Assembly: GCA_024225035.1 (NCBI GenBank)
Contig: JAAEMX010000355.1
Coordinates: forward strand, 1 to 42,843
DNA: 42,843 bases
Origin: Lentisphaerota bacterium
GTDB taxonomy: Bacteria > Verrucomicrobiota > Lentisphaeria > Victivallales > Victivallaceae
Direction: 5' to 3'
Every line of letters begins with the position of its first letter. Positions within the stretch are counted from its first letter, which is position 1. Below the pieces are notes generated by a model. That model ran no database searches. It worked only from the letters and a program-made list of their open reading frames with translations, and was not told the DNA's origin. Shown here piece after piece: positions 25,805-34,577 of the stretch. A program made the position numbers and the translations under genes.

Positions 25805-26356
25805 ATGATTATTCCAGAAACAGCGACTTCCGCACTTATAGTCATTGACATGCAGGAACGCCTCATCAATGCAATGAAAGATGCTGACAAATGTCTGGCA
25901 AGAGCAAAAGTCCTGCTAAAGGGTGCCAACTTGCTGGGACTCGACACTTTGATGACAGAACAGTACCCCAAGGGGCTGGGACATGCTTCAGAATACTTGA
26001 GCGCCGTTGTTGATCAGAATAAAACACCTGTTGTTGAAAAAACCTCATTTTCATGTTTCGGCAGCCCCGAGTTTAATGCAGAGTTACAAAAAAAATCGCG
26101 CAAATCTCTTTTTATTTGCGGAATAGAATCTCATGTATGCGTCCTGCAAACGGTTATTGATGCAAAAAACTCCGGCTATAACGTCTTTGTTATAAGTGAT
26201 GCGGTTGCTTCACGTAAGCAGGAAGATCTTGATAGAGCTCTGGAACTTATGCAGAAAAACGGCATCGACGTTATCTCTACTGAAACCATGCTGTTTATGC
26301 TGATGGGATCTTCTAAACATCCTGAATTCAAAAAAATATCTGAGCTCATCAAGTAG
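25805..26356 (+). CDS. Isochorismatase-family cysteine hydrolase
   Basis: 183 residues with the complete catalytic triad of the family: D15 in LIVIDMQERL, K79 in VVEKTSFSCF, and C112 in CGIESHVCVLQT. The family contains isochorismatases, nicotinamidases and YcaC-type proteins. The short form with GIESHVCVLQT resembles the YcaC group, whose substrate is unknown. It lacks the metal-binding set of nicotinamidases as far as I can see. Cytoplasmic. It follows the receiver gene with a 6-base gap. The stop TAG is followed by the terminator of the opposing MATE gene. Confidence 0.88.
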   Translation: MIIPETATSALIVIDMQERLINAMKDADKCLARAKVLLKGANLLGLDTLMTEQYPKGLGHASEYLSAVVDQNKTPVVEKTSFSCFGSPEFNAELQKKSRKSLFICGIESHVCVLQTVIDAKNSGYNVFVISDAVASRKQEDLDRALELMQKNGIDVISTETMLFMLMGSSKHPEFKKISELIK

Positions 26357-26380
26357 AATCAACTTCCATAATTTGATTCA

Positions 26381-26410
26381 TAAAAAGTGCCTCATCATCA
26401 TAATTGAGGC
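26381..26410 (-). terminator. Terminator of the marR-MATE operon
   Basis: On minus GCCTCA (26410-26405) / TGAGGC (26394-26389) followed by ACTTTTTA; short stem, good position, shared by convergent genes. Confidence 0.6.
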
Positions 26411-26419
26411 GCTCACAGT

Positions 26420-27820
26420 TTAATTACCTTCAAGGATCGCTCCTTGAGCCAGCAGCTTACATTCTCCTGCTTTACTGCTGTTTAGCAGAATATACTCTTT
26501 ATACAATAGTACTCCACTAATCAGTGCACATATTGTACTTGAAATCGGTTCGGTCAGCCATATCCCAGTGATTCCCCATAAGCGACTGAAAACAAAGAGC
26601 ATTGGTAAATACAGAAAAACTGGTTTAAGCGCAGTTAGAATATTTGCGATATGCGCTTTCCCTACGGCCTGAAAATACCTTATGGTAACAAGGTAAATTC
26701 CAGTAAACATAAAACCAGAAATAAATATCATTAATCCCGGTTGGGCAATTACTTCCAACCCACCCTTACCTGAACAAAAAACCTTGACAAACAATCCGGG
26801 AAACAGCTCAACAGGTATTGTTACCAGTAAGGCAAATCCACAGAAAAACAGCATTCCCAATTTCATGCATTCGATAACCCTGTCATTGCGTTTTGCACCA
26901 AAGTTATAACCTACAATTGGCTGTATTGCGTCAACAAGAGCAAAAAGCGGCATTAACAACAAAGTTTCTACAGCAAATATAATACCCATTGCAGCAAGGG
27001 CTTTTTCTCCTCCATGTAGCGTAAGTTGTTTATTCATAACAGCATTTTGAGCTCCAAGCATAACATCCATGATGAAGCTGGGAGTGCCCGCCACTAAAAC
27101 ACCTATCAACAGTCGGGGGACCGGAATAAAATCGCTTAAAGAAAGTAAAACATTTCCACGACAAGAAGCATAATGCCAGAACCCCATTACAGCAACCGCG
27201 GCTTCTGCGATAACCGTTGCTAAAGCAGCTCCTTTCACTCCCATCCCTAGAACGTATATAAATATTGGGTCAAGGACAATATTGACCAGCGATGAAATCA
27301 ACATCATAGCCACAGCATACTTTGGGAAACCTTCCGCTCTGATCAGGAAATTGCAGCAAAACCCTGTTACCATAAACGGGGTACCGTAGCAAATTATAGA
27401 GGTATAATTCTGAGCTAGTTCAAGCGAATTTCCAGCTGCGGAAAATAGTTGCAAAGACTTGTCGCTTATAAAATCTCCCCCTGCCGCCACCAGCAATGCC
27501 ACAAGGAAACCACCTATAATCACATTGCCTACTATTTTAGCCGCACCCTTTTTATCTCCTGCCCCTATTTTTAGAGAGAATAGAGCTGCACCACCTTCCC
27601 CAAACAACATAACAATTCCAAACAAAATCATCATCACCGGAAAAGCAAGAGTCAAAGCTGATAGCCCTGCCATGCCGATAAAATGACCAACAAATATCCT
27701 ATCAACAATGTTGTAAAGTGATTGGGTCAACATGCCTATTACTGCAGGAACTAAAAATTCCAATAGTAATTTCAGAACAGGTTTGCTGCCTAAACGTTCG
27801 ATATCATTTCCTTTCTGCAT
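26420..27820 (-). CDS. MATE family multidrug efflux pump (MepA-like)
   Basis: 466 residues with 12 predicted membrane helices in two similar halves. Landmarks of the family: LEFLVPAVIGMLTQSLYNIVDRIFVG near the N-terminus and VDAIQPIVGYNFGAKRNDR at the start of the second half. Such pumps export cationic drugs or metabolites in exchange for Na+ or H+. The gene follows a marR-type regulator by 11 bases, the same pairing as mepR-mepA in Staphylococcus, so drug-induced expression through release of the regulator is likely. Substrates cannot be predicted. Confidence 0.94.
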   Translation of the reverse strand: MQKGNDIERLGSKPVLKLLLEFLVPAVIGMLTQSLYNIVDRIFVGHFIGMAGLSALTLAFPVMMILFGIVMLFGEGGAALFSLKIGAGDKKGAAKIVGNVIIGGFLVALLVAAGGDFISDKSLQLFSAAGNSLELAQNYTSIICYGTPFMVTGFCCNFLIRAEGFPKYAVAMMLISSLVNIVLDPIFIYVLGMGVKGAALATVIAEAAVAVMGFWHYASCRGNVLLSLSDFIPVPRLLIGVLVAGTPSFIMDVMLGAQNAVMNKQLTLHGGEKALAAMGIIFAVETLLLMPLFALVDAIQPIVGYNFGAKRNDRVIECMKLGMLFFCGFALLVTIPVELFPGLFVKVFCSGKGGLEVIAQPGLMIFISGFMFTGIYLVTIRYFQAVGKAHIANILTALKPVFLYLPMLFVFSRLWGITGIWLTEPISSTICALISGVLLYKEYILLNSSKAGECKLLAQGAILEGN

Positions 27821-27831
27821 GCCTCAATTCC

Positions 27832-28287
27832 TTAATCGTCTGTTACAATCTCATTAATTTTCAGGCTTATTTTATACCACCATTCAAATTCCTCGGGTGA
27901 CATTTTGCCGGCAATCTTATCAAGCAGAACAATTATTTCATCATCAACCTGTTTTATATACTTTTTAGTATCCGGCGTTGTGCTGATCACAACTTCACGT
28001 CGACATTCAGGGTTTTCCTGCCGGATGAGAATCTTTTTATTGACTAACTTGTTAACCATAGCTGATGCTGAAGGCTTGCTGATCTTTGCTTTGCGTGCAA
28101 TATCAGTCAGTGAACAAGGTTCAAGGTCATAGACTTTCAAGACAAAATAGCACTGTGAACCAGTCAAAATCTCAAGTGGGTCAGCTATCTTAGTTCTTTC
28201 AGTAACATTTCTGATTGCCACATCGACCAAGTCATCCAATGTCACTCCGCTCTTAGAAATCACTTTAAGCTTTTTCTCTCTATTCAT
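27832..28287 (-). CDS. MarR family repressor of the MATE pump
   Basis: 151 residues. The winged helix is visible: LTDIARKAKISKPSASAMVNKLVNKK (recognition helix) and the wing with RREVVIST. It is first in a two-gene operon with the MATE pump. Upstream, a perfect inverted repeat TTGTTAG/CTAACAA with inner half-sites is the probable binding site, giving autorepression. The wing ends with CRREV instead of the common DRR, a minor variation. Ligands unknown. Confidence 0.92.
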   Translation of the reverse strand: MNREKKLKVISKSGVTLDDLVDVAIRNVTERTKIADPLEILTGSQCYFVLKVYDLEPCSLTDIARKAKISKPSASAMVNKLVNKKILIRQENPECRREVVISTTPDTKKYIKQVDDEIIVLLDKIAGKMSPEEFEWWYKISLKINEIVTDD

Positions 28288-28308
28288 AAAATCAACCTCA
28301 ATCTTTGA

Positions 28309-28343
28309 TTGTTAGCTTGACTAACTGTTAAAATAACTAACAA
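28309..28343 (-). promoter_or_regulatory. Palindromic operator upstream of marR-MATE
   Basis: Outer inverted repeat TTGTTAG (28309-28315) / CTAACAA (28337-28343). Inside are GTTAG-CTTGA-CTAAC (28311-28325) and GTTA-AAA-TAAC (28327-28337). Two overlapping dimer sites start 22 bases before the regulator's ATG, in the promoter region. Confidence 0.65.
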
Positions 28344-28493
28344 TACGAATTTGTCAATTTCATAAACATAAATTTCAGAATTTTTATTTTAAGGGTATTA
28401 GGAAATCCAATAGGAGAAGCATAAAGAAAGATTATGATGCACTAAATATCGAGCACCATAATCCATCTTAAATATTTATTCAGCTGGTATGAT

Positions 28494-29558
28494 TTACACC
28501 AGCAGCATGCAGTCGCCATAGCTGTAAAAACGCATTTTTTCGCGCTTGGCAACCTCATAAGCTGCCATGACTTTTTCCCGGTCAGCAAAAGTCGACACTA
28601 ACATCAGCAACGTGCTTTTAGGCAGGTGAAAATTTGTGAGCAGCATATCGACAGCCTGTGGTTTATAAGGCGGATAGAGAAATATATCAGTGCTGCCAAA
28701 CTGCGGAACTACTCGTCCATTTTCGACACAACTTTCCAGCACTCGGACTGTAGTAGTACCGACAGCCAGAACACGTTTTCCGGAATCATGAATATTATTG
28801 ATTAAGCCAGCGGTTTCCTGGCTTAAAACAAAGTTTTCGGTATGCATTTTATGCTCATCAACATTATCTACTGATACAGGTCGAAAAGTGCCGGGGCCGA
28901 CGTGCAGAGTAACATTAGCTTCTGTTACGTCTTTATCTCTGATCTGTCTTCTGATTTCATCAGTGAAGTGCAATCCTGCAGTAGGAGCAGCCACAGCACC
29001 CTGCTCACGAGCAAAAACAGTTTGGTAGCGATCAATATCACCAGTTTCATCATCACGTTTAATGTATGGCGGAAGCGGCATATGACCATACAGGAGCTGT
29101 AGCCTGTCATGGTCTTCGGAAGAAAATTTTACTACAACTGAGCCATCATCACATTTCCCTATGACCTCAAACCAGTCATTATTATCATTCATGATACCAT
29201 TTTTATCCAGAAGCTTTACTTTTGTTCCGGGAGGAACTCTGCGCCCAGGTTTGATAAGAGCATTCCAGCGGGTGCGCTGCTCATTTAAAGCGCTGATCAG
29301 AAGCAGCTCTACCTTTGCTGCCCCCTCGATGCCATTTTTGGTGCCATACATTCTGGCACTCATAACTTTAGTATCATTGAAAATAAGGCCGTCACCAGGG
29401 GTAAGGTATTCTACAATATCCCTGAAATTACGAACTTCGCATTTTCCGGTTTTACGTTCCATAACCAACATTCTTGAAGCATCACGGCTGGCTGCAGGAT
29501 ACTGTGCTATAAGTTCTTCAGGCAAGTCATAATCAAAAAGATCAGTGGAAAGTTTCAT
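28494..29558 (-). CDS. queA: S-adenosylmethionine:tRNA ribosyltransferase-isomerase
   Basis: 354 residues, normal QueA length. It transfers and rearranges the ribosyl part of SAM onto preQ1 at position 34 of tRNA, giving epoxyqueuosine. Family segments: FDYDLPEELIAQYP at the start, LIFNDTKVMSAR, AAPTAGLHFTDE, HVGPGTFRPV, and the C-terminal MLLTNFHLPKSTLLMLVSTF. All are intact. It lies 13 bases downstream of a rhomboid gene on the same strand and is the second gene of that unit. No clear terminator follows. Other queuosine genes are not in the window. Confidence 0.96.
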   Translation of the reverse strand: MKLSTDLFDYDLPEELIAQYPAASRDASRMLVMERKTGKCEVRNFRDIVEYLTPGDGLIFNDTKVMSARMYGTKNGIEGAAKVELLLISALNEQRTRWNALIKPGRRVPPGTKVKLLDKNGIMNDNNDWFEVIGKCDDGSVVVKFSSEDHDRLQLLYGHMPLPPYIKRDDETGDIDRYQTVFAREQGAVAAPTAGLHFTDEIRRQIRDKDVTEANVTLHVGPGTFRPVSVDNVDEHKMHTENFVLSQETAGLINNIHDSGKRVLAVGTTTVRVLESCVENGRVVPQFGSTDIFLYPPYKPQAVDMLLTNFHLPKSTLLMLVSTFADREKVMAAYEVAKREKMRFYSYGDCMLLV

Positions 29559-29571
29559 TTCGGTCCTTTTC

Positions 29572-30468
29572 TTAGCGGCGGCGCATTTGTTCTCGAGCCT
29601 TGCGCAAGGCTGACATTTCAGCTTTAGTCAGGCTGTTAATTCCGCTTCGGGAAACTTTATCAAGCAGGTGATCAAGCTCTTTCTGCGAAACCTGAGCATT
29701 CTCGTCTTTTTCATGCCGTTCAAAATTGACATCAGAGCTACCGGTCCCCCATGATTTCGTGTTATGGACTTTCCAGCCTTTAAAACGGGCATCATTCTGT
29801 GGCACACGTTTCTTTTTAGAAAACAGATCCCATATATCCCATAAAATAAGCTGCTTACAGAAGAGCCGCACATATAAATAACCACCAAAAAGACCGCCTA
29901 AATGAGCCAGATGAGCGACATTGCCGCCACCCTTTAGTTCCAGCAGTATTTCAAGAACAGCATAAACCATAACCAGAGTTTTGCATTTCATCGGCATAGG
30001 GAAAAACAGCATTATAAATTCACGGTTAGGATCCATCATTGCTGTGGCAATCAAGACACCAAATAAAGCTCCACTTGCTCCAACTACCGGACTATAAGAA
30101 CTCCAGTTAAACAGCAGCCAGAGGAGGTTACCACTGATGCCGCTGATAAAGTACATTATCAAAAACCGCACCGTTCCCATACGAGGAGCAATCAGTGTTC
30201 CAAACAAATACAGTCCCCACATATTAAATAAGATATGAGTAAAACCGCCATGCAGGAACATTGCAGTTATCACCTGCCAGTACATACCTTCCTTAATGCC
30301 GATAGACGACATTGCAAGCCGCAAAAACAATTCAGAATTTATCGGCACCATCAAAAAGAAAATAACATTGATCCCAATCAGCCAGTAAACGACACTTTTA
30401 CTGCCAAGGCCCATTCGGCCTGCCCTCTGACCTTTGGGGCTATTCATATAGTCTCTATCAGATAACAT
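29572..30468 (-). CDS. Rhomboid family intramembrane serine protease
   Basis: 298 residues with six membrane helices between about 25 and 205. Catalytic serine S132 in VVGASGALFG and His H189 in AHLAHLGGLFGG are both present, as is the helix 2 motif HGGFTHILFNMWGLYLFG with its conserved His and Asn. So it should be an active protease cutting membrane-anchored helices. A hydrophilic tail of about 90 residues, charged and helical (VSQKELDHLLDKVSRSG), extends into the cytoplasm; the Arg-rich end is EQMRRR. First gene of a unit with queA. Substrates unknown. Confidence 0.92.
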   Translation of the reverse strand: MLSDRDYMNSPKGQRAGRMGLGSKSVVYWLIGINVIFFLMVPINSELFLRLAMSSIGIKEGMYWQVITAMFLHGGFTHILFNMWGLYLFGTLIAPRMGTVRFLIMYFISGISGNLLWLLFNWSSYSPVVGASGALFGVLIATAMMDPNREFIMLFFPMPMKCKTLVMVYAVLEILLELKGGGNVAHLAHLGGLFGGYLYVRLFCKQLILWDIWDLFSKKKRVPQNDARFKGWKVHNTKSWGTGSSDVNFERHEKDENAQVSQKELDHLLDKVSRSGINSLTKAEMSALRKAREQMRRR

Positions 30469-30635
30469 ATTATAACACCTTTATAATGATTACAGGTCAT
30501 CATTTACATTTGCTGCATCAGGCAATTATAAAGTATTTTACGGAAGCACAAAATACAGCAAAATATCGTATCAAAGTCCAAAACGTAATATAGCAACTAT
30601 AGGCTGAAGTTCAATGTGGAATGGGAAAAGCGGCA

Positions 30636-30782
30636 TTACTTAAGGAACTTCCCTTCGTTTGCTTTACGAACCTCATCACGTAATATTTTACTGATGGCCC
30701 GATTGGTGTAGGCAATAATTTCTTCATCGCTGGGCGTAACGAAGGGGCTTCCTTCCTTTTTCAACAACCCTTTGAAGAGCCC
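30636..30782 (-). other. In-frame coding-like extension after the amber stop of the DnaJ-like gene
   Basis: Directly after the TAG at 30785-30783 the same frame stays open for 48 codons to TAA (30638-30636). It reads GLFKGLLKKEGSPFVTPSDE and then helix-like EIIAYTNRAISKILRDEVRK, ending in NEGKFLK, which looks like real protein. No ATG or ribosome binding site is present; a TTG lies near its head. Best read as the displaced C-terminus of the DnaJ-like protein, reached only by readthrough, or dead after a nonsense change. Confidence 0.55.
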
Positions 30783-31424
30783 CTAAAACGGATGGTGTTT
30801 CCGGTTGACCATATCCAGCTCATAACTGACACGCTTTAACTGCTGCGACGGCTCGCGGCTGTGTCCAGTTGCCAACGCTTTGCGGTAATGGTACTTGGCC
30901 AGTTTACATTCGCGTAATACCGCCAGAGCTCGTGCCAAATAAACTCGATAGACAATATTGTGTGGTGACATTGTAACTGCGTTAATCAGAAATGATTTGG
31001 CCTGTCGGTAACGCTTACAGAAAAATAAGTTTTTTCCTTCACGAAAAGTCATTAAAACTTCAGTTTTCTCCAAGTCCATAAATAGACGTGCAAGAGTGGT
31101 GTTCCCAGGACGCTCATTACCAACAATTAGCTCCTCCAGTACATCATCAGATTGAGAATCCATGATAATTTCATCACACGGAGTGATTCCGGCGCTGAGA
31201 CGTTCCTCCTCTGATTTAAATTTCAGGTCATAACGCTGGCGTTTACTGAAGTCTGAAAGTATGTCAAAAGCCTCAACCAGTTGTTTAAATTCTTCAGTTT
31301 TAACCGGGCTGTTTCTATAAAGATCAGGGTGGCACTCTTTAGACCGTTTGAAGTATGCGCGCTTAATATCCGCAAAACTGCAGTCGTGTTCCATCCTCAA
31401 AATGCTGTAATAATCCGCTAACAA
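30783..31424 (-). CDS. DnaJ-domain protein with TPR-like C-terminus, amber-terminated
   Basis: 213 residues. A J domain occupies residues 1-70: YYSILRMEHDCSFADIKRAY, then HPD in KECHPDLY and VEAFDILSDFSKRQRYD. J domains stimulate Hsp70 ATPase. There is no Gly/Phe or zinc domain. Residues about 125-200 look like one or two TPR-type helix pairs (FREGKNLFFCKRYRQAKSFL, then YLARALAVLRECKLAKYHYR), suitable for protein contacts. The gene ends at TAG, but the frame continues as plausible protein for 48 codons. TAG is a normal stop in other genes of the window, so general recoding is excluded. Stand-alone gene. Confidence 0.85.
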   Translation of the reverse strand: MLADYYSILRMEHDCSFADIKRAYFKRSKECHPDLYRNSPVKTEEFKQLVEAFDILSDFSKRQRYDLKFKSEEERLSAGITPCDEIIMDSQSDDVLEELIVGNERPGNTTLARLFMDLEKTEVLMTFREGKNLFFCKRYRQAKSFLINAVTMSPHNIVYRVYLARALAVLRECKLAKYHYRKALATGHSREPSQQLKRVSYELDMVNRKHHPF

Positions 31425-31499
31425 GCCAGAAGTCCCTAAAATTTGCTGGTTACGATCTATTCATTATATATTAACCGACGGCGGCATTAATTCAACCTG

Positions 31500-31537
31500 A
31501 AAAAAACAAAGCGCCCTTCCGAAGAAAAGGCGCTTTG
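31500..31537 (-). terminator. Rho-independent terminator of the 5'-nucleotidase gene
   Basis: On minus CAAAGCGCC (31537-31529) / GGCGCTTTG (31515-31507), 9 bp, followed by T tract (TTTTTTT). Confidence 0.9.
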
Positions 31538-31571
31538 TACAAAACCCTGTAAATAATATTCAAATCTATAT

Positions 31572-32909
31572 TTAAAGAACTATATTGGGATTAGCTCTTA
31601 TAGAGTCAATTACTACATCTCTTATTTTTTTATTCATAACTTCTACTTTTTCTACAGGCTCACCCATTTCTGCTTTTGGAGCTTGAGAAACAAAGGTATT
31701 AGTAGCGACGGTATAAACTTTTTCAGGATCAATTTCCACGCCACGTTCGGTCAGGTCTTTCTTCATATCTCCGCCGATATTTTTACCTTTAATAGAAATT
31801 ATTGATAACTGGTTATCAAAAGGCAGGGCAATCCAGATATCACGCTCCAGAACTTCAGGATAATACAGTTTATCCCTTACCCCCCCCTGATTCATATATC
31901 CAAAGTCAGTAGTGGCTTCTTCAGCAAGGTAATTTTCAATAATTTCTTTAAACTCAGCCCGTGAATACTCTCTTGGAACTTGACCGATTACTGAATATAT
32001 CTCAGCAGGCAATTTGCTTTTCCAGAGATTAATAGCCCTTTCGATGACATCGTCTGATCCTTCAAGGTCAGCATCGCGAAGTTTCTTCCAGCTGAATTTA
32101 ATGATATCTTTCTTTTCAGTGTCGTAAGTAAGGTTAATCTCACCGAGCGCCTTGCTAAATTCATGAGCTTGAACAACCCGGGCTCCAGTAACTGTGATAG
32201 TTGGTTTATTCAGGTCTGTATGAGAATGCCCGCCAACGACTATGTCAACATTTTTGACTTCACCGGCAATCCTGACATCTTCGTCATAACCGTTATGCGT
32301 AAGCAGCATAACAATATCACATTTTTTACGAAGTTTTGGCACCAGTTCATTCAGGGTTTTAACCTCATCACTGAACCATACTCCTTCGTTATTCTTATGA
32401 ATAATATGATTTGGGGTGTCACAAGTCAAAAGCCCTATTATGCCGACCTTCAGGCCATTAACATTTTTGATAACGTATTTTCCGTCTGCCTGCAAAGCGT
32501 CTTCAGGAGTGTAGGCATTTGCGCAAACTAATGGGAATTTCGCAGCCGAAAGATGAGTATGAATATGCTCCCACCCTAAGTCATATTCATGGTTCCCCAG
32601 AGTGCCGGCATCATACCCTGCTTTTGACATGATATCGTAAATAGCAATTCCCTCTGTGAACTCTGAAAGCGGAGTCCCTGTCACAGCATCGCCTGCATTA
32701 AGCAGTAAAACTGAATGACCTTCTGCCTTAAGATTCTTTGCATAATAACTTATTTTGGCCATGCCTATGCTGCCACGTTTTTCGTCATTGAGTACATGCC
32801 CATGGACATCATTAGTATGAAGAATTACTAATTCTTTTATTGCAGCGTTTAGACCGATGCCCAGTATCATTATCACAGCAAATAAGCAGAGAGATAACTT
32901 TTTGGTCAT
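31572..32909 (-). CDS. Secreted 5'-nucleotidase/2',3'-cyclic phosphodiesterase (metallophosphatase)
   Basis: 445 residues with a Sec signal peptide (LSLCLFAVIMILGIGLNAA). The metallophosphatase domain (about 25-290) shows the metal motifs ILHTNDVHGH, GDAVTG, TLGNHEYD, LLTHNG and GGHSHTD. The C-terminal nucleotide-binding domain (from about 310) has MNQGGVRDK, matching the family NGGG(I/V)R, and LPFDNQLSI. Such enzymes (UshA/YfkN type) act in the periplasm or at the surface, releasing phosphate and nucleosides from nucleotides. The length is a little shorter than UshA (550). Single gene with its own terminator; a repeated palindrome lies 50 bases upstream. Confidence 0.92.
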   Translation of the reverse strand: MTKKLSLCLFAVIMILGIGLNAAIKELVILHTNDVHGHVLNDEKRGSIGMAKISYYAKNLKAEGHSVLLLNAGDAVTGTPLSEFTEGIAIYDIMSKAGYDAGTLGNHEYDLGWEHIHTHLSAAKFPLVCANAYTPEDALQADGKYVIKNVNGLKVGIIGLLTCDTPNHIIHKNNEGVWFSDEVKTLNELVPKLRKKCDIVMLLTHNGYDEDVRIAGEVKNVDIVVGGHSHTDLNKPTITVTGARVVQAHEFSKALGEINLTYDTEKKDIIKFSWKKLRDADLEGSDDVIERAINLWKSKLPAEIYSVIGQVPREYSRAEFKEIIENYLAEEATTDFGYMNQGGVRDKLYYPEVLERDIWIALPFDNQLSIISIKGKNIGGDMKKDLTERGVEIDPEKVYTVATNTFVSQAPKAEMGEPVEKVEVMNKKIRDVVIDSIRANPNIVL

Positions 32910-33230
32910 AAAGTTCTTCCTTTAGATTAAGGGTTCCGATTTTTAAAAAACTTAATATCTATAGAATCTATAGACAGAAAAAGCTGGAGTTTGTTCTAAC
33001 AAGCTGATTTATTACAAAAAAAAACAATATCACTTTCTTCAATACGCCAAAGATATAGTCTATGACAAAAATATATACTGAATAATATTTCTTAAAAGAA
33101 TGGACTAATAACTATAAAAAATATGATATGACCTGAAGCCGAAGAACAATCTATCATGCATTTTTTCTATATACTGTAACGTTTTAATTAATTGATAATC
33201 ATAATATAAAATTAACCTTAAAGGATAAAG
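32910..33230. other. Divergent intergenic region
   Basis: About 320 AT-rich bases between the nucleotidase (minus) and the frameshifted orphan (plus). It holds the TCTATAGA repeat (32958-32974). An AAAGGA site precedes the ATG at 33231. Nothing else seen. Confidence 0.5.
32958..32974. promoter_or_regulatory. Repeated 8-bp palindrome, possible operator
   Basis: TCTATAGA (32958-32965), one base, TCTATAGA (32967-32974). Each copy is self-complementary. The site lies about 50 bases upstream of the nucleotidase start on minus, in promoter range. Confidence 0.4.
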
Positions 33231-34503
33231 ATGCTTATAATAGGAAGCGTAGACAGCTCTATTCATGATATACTGGAATCACTTAATAAATTGTCTAAGG
33301 ACAAACTGTATTTATTGGACAGACATGTGAGAGGAACTACAGACGGGGTTTTATATTTCCACTATAAGAATTTTTCAAACTGGTTTAGTGGAACTGAAAG
33401 AGCCAAGAAACGTGGACGTGGCACTGATTTTGCAAAGCAAATTTTTAAGGCAAAGTTTACCTCACAACATGATTTTCTTTTAAAAAGTTTTTTGCGGTAT
33501 TTTCCTAACGGTCTTATTAAAGGTAGAAAATTAAAAGACCTTTGTATTATGTATAAAAATAATTACTTGCCACGTATGATTCCTAAAAATGATGCTAATG
33601 AGGTTCTCGAAGAGTTCTACGAACTTTATAAGAATTACAGTGTTTTTATGTTTGGTCAAGCTCATGGTAGAGACACTTGGCGTGGAGACAGTTTTATAAC
33701 AGATTTTCTCAAATTTTTAACTACTAAAGGAGTAAATATTTTCAACGGACATAAGTTTTACGTTGAATGGGGAACCCGTCGCCAAGAAAGACCTTACAAA
33801 AGAAAAAACACAGCTTACTCTCGCTTTTTTGAGCCTTCACCAAATAATAATTACGATGAATCAAGAAATCGCCTGTATTATAACGATATATTGTATTTAA
33901 AGGATATATGGAAAAATCTGGGTATCTATAATAACTACTATGACCTTTGCAAATGGTATCTGGATAATATTCCTACGTATTATTATGACGACCCCCTTAA
34001 CAAACGGATTATTCAGGGGTAACAATAGGACAATTCAACAAAATGAAATAGATTTTAATATTGTAAAAGGAATGACAAAAAAACTGGATCCTTCTATTAG
34101 AATTGACGATATAAACCCTGAAAGCAAACCAGGAAAGTACAAGTTTTCTAAAGATTTAAGGCTGTTTGCTAACGACCTTATTGCAAGAAGGATTTATCAT
34201 GCTATGGGGCACACTTCCAAAAATTTTATGTCAATAGGAAGACAACATATTGATTTTTATAAATCTAAATATTTTGGGTATACAGCACCAGTTCAAAGAT
34301 ACCTAAGAAGGTATTTAGACGCAACATATAATAAGAAAAAAGTATTAGTAGTTTTAATGACAGAACAAAGTTACTATAAATTAGATTACATCAATTTACC
34401 GAACACTGGTAGTTTTGCAGAAATAAAACCTTGTGATCGTATCAATGTACAAATAGCCTGGCCAGCCTGGCCGGAAAGACATAAGCAACAAGTTCTCTTT
34501 TAA
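33231..34503 (+). pseudogene. Orphan protein interrupted by a single-base shift at a C5 run
   Basis: The first frame (33231-34022) gives 263 residues, MLIIGSVDSSIHDILESLNK to WYLDNIPTYYYDDP, then turns implausible and stops. The next frame carries on without a break: PLTNGLFRGNNRTIQQNE, later IDDINPESKPGKY and LVVLMTEQSYYKLDYINLP, to a TAA at 34503. Removing one C from 33992-33996 fuses them into 423 residues. I do not recognise the family. The protein is Tyr- and Lys-rich, without signal peptide or membrane helix; FMFGQAHGRDTWRGDSFITD has a His-Gly after a strand, but no matching Cys. Either a recent mutation, a base-calling slip, or a programmed +1 shift; the first two are likelier. AT-rich composition suggests accessory DNA. 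Confidence 0.65.
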
Positions 34504-34527
34504 AGTTCCATTTCAAATAAAATTCAT

Positions 34528-34567
34528 TTATTCTGGAGAGCTGAAAAATAGCCAGCCTCCAGAATAA
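34528..34567. terminator. Hairpin between convergent genes
   Basis: TTATTCTGGAG (34528-34538) / CTCCAGAATAA (34557-34567), 11 bp perfect, with an inner GCTG (34540-34543) / CAGC (34553-34556). A/T tracts flank both sides, so it may end transcription from both the orphan and murB-ddl. Confidence 0.65.
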
Positions 34568-34577
34568 AAAACTCCCA

